Shown piece by piece: positions 6,610-12,181 of a stretch of 12,415 nt of DNA. A program made the position numbers and the translations under genes. The stretch is from an uncultured Bacilli bacterium (GTDB taxonomy: Bacteria > Bacillota_I > Bacilli_A > RF39 > UBA660), in assembly GCA_934096945.1 (NCBI GenBank), contig CAKOND010000020.1:1-12415 (forward strand), in the 5' to 3' direction. The notes beneath the pieces were generated by a model. That model worked only from the letters and a program-made list of their open reading frames with translations. It did no database searches and was not told the origin of the DNA. Within the stretch, counting starts at the first letter, position 1, and each line of letters starts with the position of its first letter.

Positions 6610-6671
6610 ACTTTAATTATATGGTATATTTTCTCTATTGTCAAATGTGGCTAAAAAATATTGACAAATTA

Positions 6672-6700
6672 TAGACATTTATTGAAAAACATGATATATT
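6672..6700 (+). promoter_or_regulatory. Promoter for a short non-coding transcript
   Basis: TAGACA (6672-6677, five of six matches to TTGACA) is followed after exactly 17 bases by TATATT (6695-6700). That box is preceded by TGA, making it an extended -10. The predicted start is near 6707. A 7-bp inverted repeat just upstream, TTGTCAA (6638-6644) and TTGACAA (6661-6667), could be an operator. Confidence 0.6.
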
Positions 6701-6706
6701 ATTAAT

Positions 6707-6786
6707 GTATAAGGAATTATGTAAGCACGAATGTGTATAATTTAAAAAATGAAATATGAAACTAGAGATCTTACTCTAGTTTTTTT
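6707..6786 (+). ncRNA. Candidate ~80-nt small RNA
   Basis: A well-formed promoter (6672-6700) and a strong terminator (6759-6786) enclose 80 bases without a credible protein gene. Near its 5' end AAGGA (6711-6715) is followed three bases later by ATG-TAA (6719-6724), a start codon directly followed by a stop. That could be chance, or a ribosome-stalling mini-ORF. No match to tRNA, 6S, SRP, T-box or riboswitch cores is apparent. The unit could instead be an attenuated leader of sufS, since the next gene starts 100 bases downstream, although sufS has its own -10 box. Confidence 0.4.
6759..6786 (+). terminator. Intrinsic terminator upstream of sufS
   Basis: AAACTAGAG (6759-6767) pairs perfectly with CTCTAGTTT (6774-6782) around loop ATCTTA, followed by T to 6786. 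No protein gene precedes it within 225 bases, so it most likely ends a short non-coding transcript. Confidence 0.83.
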
Positions 6787-6824
6787 GAAAAAAAAGTTAT
6801 ATAATAAAAACTGGACAAGGCTTT

Positions 6825-6833
6825 TGCTATAAT
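6825..6833 (+). promoter_or_regulatory. Extended -10 promoter of sufS
   Basis: TGCTATAAT (TGn plus perfect TATAAT) lies 52 bases before the sufS ATG. No good -35 lies at 17 bases; TGGACA at 6812-6817 is too close. The box is embedded in GCTATAATTAGC (6826-6837), a short inverted repeat followed by a T run, which could also act as an operator or weak hairpin. GAGG at 6875-6878 is the ribosome binding site. Confidence 0.55.
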
Positions 6834-6885
6834 TAGCTTTTTTTAAAGGGAATACACTATAGTAAAGAAGAAATGAGGTAATAGT

Positions 6886-8082
6886 ATGTATAGAGAAGAT
6901 TTTCCAATGTTAAATGAAGATATAATATATTTAGATAATGGTGCAACAAGTTTAAAACCAAAATGCGTAATAGATAAAATGACAGAATATTATGAAAAAT
7001 ACAGTGCTAATGCCCATCGTGGTGATTATGATATATCTTTCAAAGTAGATGTTGAATATGAAAACTCACGTGAAGAAGTAAAGAATTTTATTAATGCTAG
7101 ATCAAAAGAAGAAATAGTGTTTACTAGTGGAGCAACAGATTCTTTAAATATGATAGCAAGTGGCTTCTTTGGAAATTTATTAGATGCTGGCGATGAAATT
7201 TTAATTACAACTAGTGAACATGCATCAAATGTTATGCCTTGGTTTAGATTATGTAATGAAATAGATGCAAAGGTAAACTTTATTCCTTTAGATGATTCAC
7301 TACATGTAACTTTAGATAATGTCAAAAAAAGTGTAACACCAAATACAAAAGTTATAGCTTTAGCAGGAATTACCAATGTAGTAGGCGATATAAGGCCAAT
7401 TAAAGAAATTACTAAATTTGCTCATGAGCATGATATATTTGTGGTCGTAGATGGTGCTCAAAGTGTACCTCACATTAAAACGGATGTACAAGATTTAGAT
7501 ATAGATTTTTTAGCTTTTTCTGGTCATAAAATGTTAGGGCCTACGGGCATAGGTGTTTTATATGGCAAAAAAGAATTGCTTGAAGAACTTGAACCCAAAA
7601 ATTTAGGTGGTGGTATGAATGAATCTTTTGATACATATAGCACAATGCATTATAAAGACTTACCAACTAGACTTGAAGCTGGAACACCGAACATTGCAGG
7701 GGTTATAGGTTTAGGTGAAGCAATAAGATATATAAATAAAATAGGTATTGACAAAATTCATGAAAGAGAATTACATTTAAGAAATTATTTAATAGAAAAA
7801 TTAATGCCTTTAAGTCACATTGACATCATTAATTTAGAAGCTGATAGTGGTATCGTAGCATTTAATGTTGAAAATGTATTTAGTCAAGATGTAGCTTACT
7901 TTTTAAATAAATACAACATTTGTGTAAGAGCAGGTAATCACTGTGCTAAAATACTAAAAAATGCTACTGGGGTTACCAATTCACTTCGTATAAGTTTATA
8001 TTTCTATAATACGGAAAAAGAAATTGATGAACTTGTAGAACTACTTAAAAACAAACAAAAAATAGAAGATGAAATAATATAA
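6886..8082 (+). CDS. sufS: SufS-type cysteine desulfurase (PLP-dependent class V aminotransferase fold)
   Basis: The 398-residue protein has the normal SufS/CsdA length and begins YLDNGATS (15-22), as the family does. PLP-site features are SGATDSLN (81-88), EHASN with His112 over the ring, VDGAQS with Asp189, and SGHK with Lys215 as the Schiff-base lysine. The active-site cysteine is Cys353 in RAGNHCAK, and LRIS with Arg369 binds the substrate carboxylate. The enzyme removes sulfur from cysteine as a persulfide for Fe-S cluster assembly in the cytoplasm. Family members usually read RxGHHCAQ; here Asn351 replaces the first His of that pair. The gene stands alone: no sufC, sufD, sufU or sufB lies beside it, and terminators flank it on both sides. 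Whether it serves Fe-S assembly or another sulfur route is therefore not settled by context. Confidence 0.93.
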   Translation: MYREDFPMLNEDIIYLDNGATSLKPKCVIDKMTEYYEKYSANAHRGDYDISFKVDVEYENSREEVKNFINARSKEEIVFTSGATDSLNMIASGFFGNLLDAGDEILITTSEHASNVMPWFRLCNEIDAKVNFIPLDDSLHVTLDNVKKSVTPNTKVIALAGITNVVGDIRPIKEITKFAHEHDIFVVVDGAQSVPHIKTDVQDLDIDFLAFSGHKMLGPTGIGVLYGKKELLEELEPKNLGGGMNESFDTYSTMHYKDLPTRLEAGTPNIAGVIGLGEAIRYINKIGIDKIHERELHLRNYLIEKLMPLSHIDIINLEADSGIVAFNVENVFSQDVAYFLNKYNICVRAGNHCAKILKNATGVTNSLRISLYFYNTEKEIDELVELLKNKQKIEDEII

Positions 8083-8097
8083 ACTTCTATTTTTTTT
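8059..8097 (+). terminator. Terminator of sufS
   Basis: AAAATAGAAG (8059-8068) pairs with CTTCTATTTT (8084-8093) around a 15-base loop containing the stop codon, followed by T to 8097. Confidence 0.75.
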
Positions 8098-8103
8098 CAA
8101 GTG

Positions 8104-8205
8104 TCACAGTAATGTTTCCATTACGACTTCGAAATGCCATTCATAGGTTGTAAGTTCATCTAACCATTTCCAAATTTTATGACCTTCTTTTTTGTCGTAT
8201 ATTAA
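8104..8205 (-). pseudogene. Short gene scrap, unidentified
   Basis: On the minus strand, 33 sense codons lie between TAA (8206-8208) and TGA (8104-8106), including GHKIWKWLDELTTYEWHF. Three tryptophans and a regular mix of charged and aromatic residues are unusual for noncoding DNA this AT-rich. There is no start codon near the 5' end (the only ATG is late) and no ribosome binding site. I read it as the 3' end of a lost gene, but I do not recognise the family. A chance open frame remains possible. Confidence 0.3.
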
Positions 8206-8207
8206 TT

Positions 8208-8244
8208 AAATAAAAACCTCAAAGGTCTAATCCTCTGAAGGTTT
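8208..8244 (-). terminator. Terminator of the glycosyltransferase gene (minus strand)
   Basis: On the minus strand AAACCT (8239-8244) pairs with AGGTTT (8214-8219), with further imperfect pairing inside, and a T-rich tail extends to about 8208. The hairpin includes the last codons and stop of the gene. Confidence 0.65.
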
Positions 8245-9417
8245 GTTTTTTTCTTTAATAGCTTTATGATATACTTTTAAAATTTCTGAAGCAAATACTT
8301 CTTTTGAATATTTATAAGTACTATTTCTCGCATTATTAGCCATTTCTTTATATAATTTACTATCATTCATAAGTTTAAAAATATATTTTTTAAACTCATC
8401 ATCACTTTTAAATAAATAACCATTGTAATTATGTTCAATCATAGCTTTAAATGATTCATCGTTAATACATATTGTTGGTTTAGAAGCTGCTAGTCCTTCA
8501 ATAATTGTAAGTCCTTGAGTCTCCGTCGTGGAAAAAGAAACCACAACATCAAAAGCATTAAAATAAATTGGAACTAAAGAATAATCTACTTTATCAGTAA
8601 ATATCACAAAATTACCTAAGTTCAACTCTTTAGTTAATTTTTGGAGATTTTCTAAATCAGGGCCTCCACCAACTAACATAACTTTAATATTGTTATTTAT
8701 TTTAATCATGTCTTTAATATTATAAAGTAGTTTATCAAAACTTTTCTCCGGGGCAATTCTACCAACAGAACCAATAACAAAATCAGTATCTTTTATTTTA
8801 TATTTTTTCTTTATTTTAGTAATTTCTTTTTTATTTTCATTATTTAATTTAAATTTATCGATATCAATACCGGTAGGAATAACATTTATATCCTTTTTTA
8901 TGTTATATTTATTTACAAATAATTCTTTTATTTTACTTGTTGGAACAATTAATTCATCACACTTCTTTTCACAATAATATTTAGTAACTTTAATAGCTAA
9001 CTTTTTAGCAAAATTATTAAAATGCCCATGCGTTACATAATGTACATAATCTTCATATAACGTGTGATATGTATGAACAACAGGTACATTAAGTTTTTTT
9101 GCCACAATTCTTGAAAAATAACCCACTCCAAATTCAGTTTGTGAGTGTATTACATCTAAATTCCATTCTTTAATAATCTTCATTGCTTTACTTGAATAAA
9201 TTCCAGTTAATTTAGTTTCATAAATCCCGGTTTTAACACCAGCCATATAAATTATTTTGTTAACATCGTCATATTTAAAACCTTTTCCATCTAAGTTAGC
9301 TGTAACAATATAAACTTCATGATTCATCTTTAGAAGTGCCTCTTTTAACATTTTTATGCTTGTTGTAACTCCAGATATATGAGGCTCATATGCATCTGTA
9401 AATATACCTATCTTCAT
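8227..9417 (-). CDS. GT4-family glycosyltransferase, probable 1,2-diacylglycerol 3-alpha-glucosyltransferase
   Basis: The 396-residue protein has a GT-B fold. The N-terminal acceptor domain begins MKIGIFTDAYEPHISGVTTS and includes IHSQTEFGVGY (90-100) and VVHTYHTLYEDYVHY (113-127). The C-terminal donor domain has GSVGRIAPEKS (216-226, Arg220 and Lys225 for the nucleotide-sugar phosphates), LVGGGPDL, and the EX7E motif from Glu299 to Glu307 (ETQGLTIIE). The SGV, QTEFG and HTYHT.YEDY pattern is typical of Firmicutes and Acholeplasma enzymes that put glucose on diacylglycerol to make membrane glycolipid or the lipoteichoic acid anchor. There is no signal peptide; family members sit on the inner membrane face. 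AGCGAGG on the minus strand (about 9423-9429) supports the start. It is divergent from the SanA-type gene. Sugar and acceptor are inferred from family resemblance; another GT4 substrate is possible. Confidence 0.9.
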   Translation of the reverse strand: MKIGIFTDAYEPHISGVTTSIKMLKEALLKMNHEVYIVTANLDGKGFKYDDVNKIIYMAGVKTGIYETKLTGIYSSKAMKIIKEWNLDVIHSQTEFGVGYFSRIVAKKLNVPVVHTYHTLYEDYVHYVTHGHFNNFAKKLAIKVTKYYCEKKCDELIVPTSKIKELFVNKYNIKKDINVIPTGIDIDKFKLNNENKKEITKIKKKYKIKDTDFVIGSVGRIAPEKSFDKLLYNIKDMIKINNNIKVMLVGGGPDLENLQKLTKELNLGNFVIFTDKVDYSLVPIYFNAFDVVVSFSTTETQGLTIIEGLAASKPTICINDESFKAMIEHNYNGYLFKSDDEFKKYIFKLMNDSKLYKEMANNARNSTYKYSKEVFASEILKVYHKAIKEKNKPSED

Positions 9418-9431
9418 TTCTACCTCGCTTT

Positions 9432-9460
9432 ATATAATAAGTATAATATATTTTGTCCAA
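9432..9460 (-). promoter_or_regulatory. Putative promoter of the glycosyltransferase gene
   Basis: On the minus strand TTGGAC (9455-9460) is followed after 17 bases by TTATAT (9432-9437), just ahead of the ribosome binding site. The -10 match is weak, and several overlapping TATA-like strings make the exact position uncertain. Confidence 0.35.
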
Positions 9461-9516
9461 TTTGTATATATTATAATCCATACATTTTAAAAATGCTAAC
9501 CAGTAGAGTAAATATG

Positions 9517-9545
9517 TTGAAAAAATCAAAAAATTTTGATATGAT
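9517..9545 (+). promoter_or_regulatory. Promoter of the SanA/YdcF-type gene with an internal palindrome
   Basis: TTGAAA (9517-9522) is followed after 17 bases by TATGAT (9540-9545). The spacer holds the inverted repeat ATCAAAA (9525-9531) and TTTTGAT (9534-9540), ending on the first base of the -10 box, so a regulator binding there could block polymerase. The expected start is near 9552, leaving a leader of about 19 bases. Confidence 0.58.
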
Positions 9546-9570
9546 AATAACGAAAGAAAGATAAAAAAAT

Positions 9571-10236
9571 ATGAAAATAATAATAAAAAAAACATTAATA
9601 ACATTTAGTATTTTATTACTGATTATTCTTATTATAATATTTGGCATAAATGCTTATGTAAAACTAAGTGTAAAGAAAAAGATAATAAATATTGAAAAAA
9701 TAGAAAAAAACTATGATACCATATTGATTCTTGGCGCAGGCTTGAGAAATGGCAAACCAAGTCCAGTATTAAAAGATAGACTTGACACTGCATATACATT
9801 ATATGAAAAGGGGATTGCCCCAAAAATAATAGTAAGTGGTGATCATGGCACAAAAAACTATGACGAAGTAAATGTTATGAAAAATTATTTAATTGAAAAA
9901 GGAGTCCCAAGTGAAGATATTTTTATGGATCATGCTGGATTTTCTACATATGACAGTCTGTATCGTGCCAAAAATGTATTTTTAAGTGAAAAAATTGTAA
10001 TAGTGACACAAGAGTTTCATTTATATCGAAGTTTATATATAGCTAAAAAGTTAAATTTAGATTCTGCTGGTGTATCCGCTACATTAAGACATTATTCCGG
10101 AGAAATAAAATTTGAATTAAGAGAGATTTTAGCTCGTGTCAAAGACTTTGTAAAAACAATTTTTAAACCTAAATCTAAATATATTGGTGAAGAAATACCT
10201 GTATTTGGTGATGGTAATATAACAAACGATTTGTAA
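9571..10236 (+). CDS. SanA/YdcF/ElyC-type DUF218 membrane protein
   Basis: The 221-residue protein has one N-terminal membrane segment (about 8-29) followed by a DUF218 domain. Diagnostic motifs are ILILGAGLRNGKPSPVLKDR (51-70), IIVSGDHGTKNYDE (86-99), DHAGFSTYDSLYRAK (120-134) and VTQEFHLYRSLYIA (145-158). Their Gly, Asp, Arg and His residues are the conserved set of the family. Orientation rules suggest the domain lies outside the membrane. SanA affects envelope barrier function in enterobacteria, and ElyC is linked to peptidoglycan lipid-carrier metabolism; the biochemical activity is not established. The ribosome binding site is weak (AAAGAAAG, about 9553-9560), and ATG 9571 is the first start after the promoter. 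The next three genes concern lipid-carrier phosphates, which fits an envelope role. The stop codon lies inside the downstream promoter. Confidence 0.9.
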   Translation: MKIIIKKTLITFSILLLIILIIIFGINAYVKLSVKKKIINIEKIEKNYDTILILGAGLRNGKPSPVLKDRLDTAYTLYEKGIAPKIIVSGDHGTKNYDEVNVMKNYLIEKGVPSEDIFMDHAGFSTYDSLYRAKNVFLSEKIVIVTQEFHLYRSLYIAKKLNLDSAGVSATLRHYSGEIKFELREILARVKDFVKTIFKPKSKYIGEEIPVFGDGNITNDL

Positions 10237-10258
10237 ACAAAAGTATTTGTGATATAAT
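10231..10258 (+). promoter_or_regulatory. Internal promoter for the DUF368-PAP2-dgkA operon, overlapping the upstream stop codon
   Basis: TTGTAA (10231-10236, ending with the upstream TAA stop) is followed after 16 bases by perfect TATAAT (10253-10258), preceded by TGA as an extended -10. Transcription should start near 10265, while the ribosome binding site AAAGGTGG spans 10262-10269 and ATG is at 10277. The leader would be only about 12 bases and would clip part of the ribosome binding site unless the start lies slightly upstream. Confidence 0.7.
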
Positions 10259-10276
10259 TAGAAAGGTGGTAAAAAA

Positions 10277-11170
10277 ATGAAATATTTAATTAATGCTTTT
10301 TGGGGCTTTTGTATGGCCCTTGCTGATAGTGTTCCAGGTGTAAGTGGAGGAACCATAGCCTTTATTCTAGGTTTTTATGATAAATTTATAAATGCTTTAA
10401 ATGATATTTTTTATGGTGACTTTAAAAAGAAAAAAAGTGCCTTATGGTTTTTATTTAAACTTGGTACAGGTTGGATAATAGGTATGGCCATAGCAACTTT
10501 AATTTTAACCAGTCTTTTTGAAAGAAAAATATATGCTGTAAGTTCATTATTCCTAGGTTTTATTATTTTTTCAATTCCTTTAATTATTAAAGAAGAAAAA
10601 GACAATATTAAAGGTAAATACAAAAACATTATATTTGCCATAATAGGTATTTTAATCGTATCTTTAATAACTTATTTTAATCCCATGACTGGCAGTTCAA
10701 ATGTTAACATAGCTAATTTAAATTTTGGACTTGTTTTATACATACTTGTAGCAGGCATGATTGCTATATGTGCCATGGTATTACCGGGAATATCAGGTTC
10801 AACACTTTTACTTATTTTTGGATTATATATGCCAATAATAAGTGGAATCAAAGAATTTTTACATTTAAATTTTACATATTTTCCAGCACTTTTTTGTTTT
10901 GGTATAGGTGTTTTACTAGGGATAGCTTTAATTATTAAATTAATAAAACTTGCATTAGACAAATATCGTTCTGCAACTATATATTTAATTATAGGTTTAA
11001 TGATAGGTTCATTATATGCTATTGTTATGGGGCCAACAACTCTGGAAGTTCCTAAAGATGCAATGAGTTTTGATACATTTAGTATTTTATTCTTTATAAT
11101 TGGTGGTCTAGTTATAATGGGACTTGAAAAGGTAAAGAAAATATTACAAAAGAAGCATATAGAGGGTTAA
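10277..11170 (+). CDS. DUF368 membrane protein, probable undecaprenyl-phosphate translocase (PopT-type)
   Basis: The 297-residue protein has about eight membrane segments arranged as two halves. Each half carries the family's re-entrant motif: DSVPGVSGGTIAFILGFYD (17-35) and VLPGISGSTLLLIFGLY (168-184). DUF368 members (PopT) and DedA members (UptA) have been identified as translocases returning undecaprenyl phosphate, the C55 carrier for wall polymers, to the inner leaflet. Length and motifs are complete. AAAGGTGG (10262-10269) gives a strong ribosome binding site. The PAP2 gene begins 3 bases after its stop, with its ribosome binding site in this gene's last codons. The two downstream families act on phosphate groups of the same carrier, which supports this reading. 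Substrate assignment is by family and context. Confidence 0.93.
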   Translation: MKYLINAFWGFCMALADSVPGVSGGTIAFILGFYDKFINALNDIFYGDFKKKKSALWFLFKLGTGWIIGMAIATLILTSLFERKIYAVSSLFLGFIIFSIPLIIKEEKDNIKGKYKNIIFAIIGILIVSLITYFNPMTGSSNVNIANLNFGLVLYILVAGMIAICAMVLPGISGSTLLLIFGLYMPIISGIKEFLHLNFTYFPALFCFGIGVLLGIALIIKLIKLALDKYRSATIYLIIGLMIGSLYAIVMGPTTLEVPKDAMSFDTFSILFFIIGGLVIMGLEKVKKILQKKHIEG

Positions 11171-11173
11171 ATT

Positions 11174-11785
11174 ATGAAGAAGTTTAGAATATTTATTGTT
11201 TGTTTATGTTTAGTACTCTTTAGTGTAATTTTATTTAATGTTTGTAAATATGGTGTTTTAGATATTGATAAGAATATTTATAATTTTATATCTCAAAATA
11301 TTATGAATGATACACTTTCATCAATATTTAAGGTTGTAACTCATTTAGGTGGAGTAGCATTTATTGTTCTTCTTGGTATTTTATGTTTTATGTTTTGTAA
11401 AAAGAATAGGTGGTTTATAACATTTGATTTAGTAGGTTGCACTATTTTAAATCAAACAATAAAACATATCGTAAAAAGACCTAGACCTAATGTTTTAAGA
11501 TTAGTTGATGAAACAGGCTATAGCTTTCCATCAGGCCATTCTATGATTAGTGTAGCTTTTTATGGTTTAGTAATTTATCTTGTTTATAAAAATGTTAATA
11601 ATAAATATTTGAAATGGACATTAATTACTTTATTAAGTTTACTTATTTTAACAATTGGTTTTAGTAGAATTTATGTCGGAGTTCATTATTTTACAGATGT
11701 TGTAGGTGGATATCTTTTAGCTCTTGCATTTTTAATTGTTTATATTTATATATATAATAAAAGGAGGATAAAAGATGAAAAGTGA
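11174..11785 (+). CDS. PAP2-family membrane phosphatase, probable undecaprenyl-pyrophosphate phosphatase
   Basis: The 203-residue protein has about five or six membrane segments and the full three-part acid-phosphatase signature. Part one is Lys97 to Arg104-Pro105 (KHIVKRPRP), part two is PSGH at 119-122, and part three is SR at 164-165 leading to His171 and Asp175 (GFSRIYVGVHYFTD). All catalytic residues are present. The family includes BcrC/PgpB-type enzymes that remove a phosphate from undecaprenyl pyrophosphate, phosphatidylglycerol phosphate or phosphatidate at the outer membrane face. Between a DUF368 carrier translocase and a DgkA-type kinase, the C55 pyrophosphate is the likeliest substrate, but lipid phosphatase activity in glycerolipid metabolism is a real alternative. 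AGAGGG (11161-11166) is the ribosome binding site. The gene overlaps dgkA by 11 bases, so the two are probably translated together. Confidence 0.92.
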   Translation: MKKFRIFIVCLCLVLFSVILFNVCKYGVLDIDKNIYNFISQNIMNDTLSSIFKVVTHLGGVAFIVLLGILCFMFCKKNRWFITFDLVGCTILNQTIKHIVKRPRPNVLRLVDETGYSFPSGHSMISVAFYGLVIYLVYKNVNNKYLKWTLITLLSLLILTIGFSRIYVGVHYFTDVVGGYLLALAFLIVYIYIYNKRRIKDEK

Positions 11786-12137
11786 TAGTTTGATAAGTAG
11801 TTTTAAATACGCTATTGAAGGAATAAAAAAAGCTTTTAAAGCTGAAAGAAATCTAAAAGTTCATACACTTGCAATGTTTTTGGTAGTTATTTTTGGCTTT
11901 ATACTTAAATTAGCCATATGGGAATGGGTAACATGTATCATATTATTTGGCTTAGTAATAGGGGCAGAACTTTTTAATACATCAATTGAAGAAGTAGTGA
12001 ATTTGCTATCACCAGAAATAAAACCTCATGCTAAATATGCTAAAGATATCGCTGCGGGTTCAGTTTTAGTATTTGCAATTATTTCGGCAGTAATAGGTAT
12101 TATCATATTTTTACCTAAAATAATTAATTTGTTTTAA
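11775..12137 (+). CDS. dgkA: DgkA-type undecaprenol / diacylglycerol kinase
   Basis: The 120-residue integral membrane kinase has three hydrophobic segments (about 31-48, 52-64, 95-115) after an amphipathic N-terminal helix. The catalytic stretch reads GAELFNTSIE (63-72), giving Glu65, Asn68 and Glu72, and AKYAKDIAAG (86-95) gives Lys90 and Asp91. These match the essential residues of E. coli DgkA. Asn76 occupies a position that is usually Asp (family pattern IEAVVD; here IEEVVN), a substitution of unknown effect. Gram-positive homologs mostly phosphorylate undecaprenol rather than diacylglycerol, feeding the C55-phosphate pool. AAAGGAGG (11760-11767) is a strong ribosome binding site. The start overlaps the end of the PAP2 gene by 11 bases, and a strong terminator follows 4 bases after the stop. 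A diacylglycerol preference cannot be excluded by sequence alone. Confidence 0.93.
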   Translation: MKSDSLISSFKYAIEGIKKAFKAERNLKVHTLAMFLVVIFGFILKLAIWEWVTCIILFGLVIGAELFNTSIEEVVNLLSPEIKPHAKYAKDIAAGSVLVFAIISAVIGIIIFLPKIINLF

Positions 12138-12140
12138 ACA

Positions 12141-12177
12141 AAAAGAGCGGTTGCAAAATCAAAGCAACGGCTCTTTT
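12141..12177. terminator. Bidirectional terminator between dgkA and the Rpn-type gene
   Basis: AAAAGAGC (12141-12148) pairs with GCTCTTTT (12170-12177). After one G-G mismatch GTTGC (12150-12154) pairs with GCAAC (12164-12168), around a 9-base loop. T-rich ends on both strands let it serve the two convergent genes. Confidence 0.85.
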
Positions 12178-12181
12178 ATAT

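Noticed and set aside
6749..6832. 27-codon frame starting MKYETRDL inside the candidate small RNA
   Set aside because: No ribosome binding site, and it would have to cross the strong terminator at 6759-6786 and end in the sufS -10 box.
9379..9564. Plus-strand frame across the glycosyltransferase start and intergenic region
   Set aside because: It overlaps a well-supported gene start on the other strand, has atypical Ile/Tyr/Cys-rich composition and no ribosome binding site.
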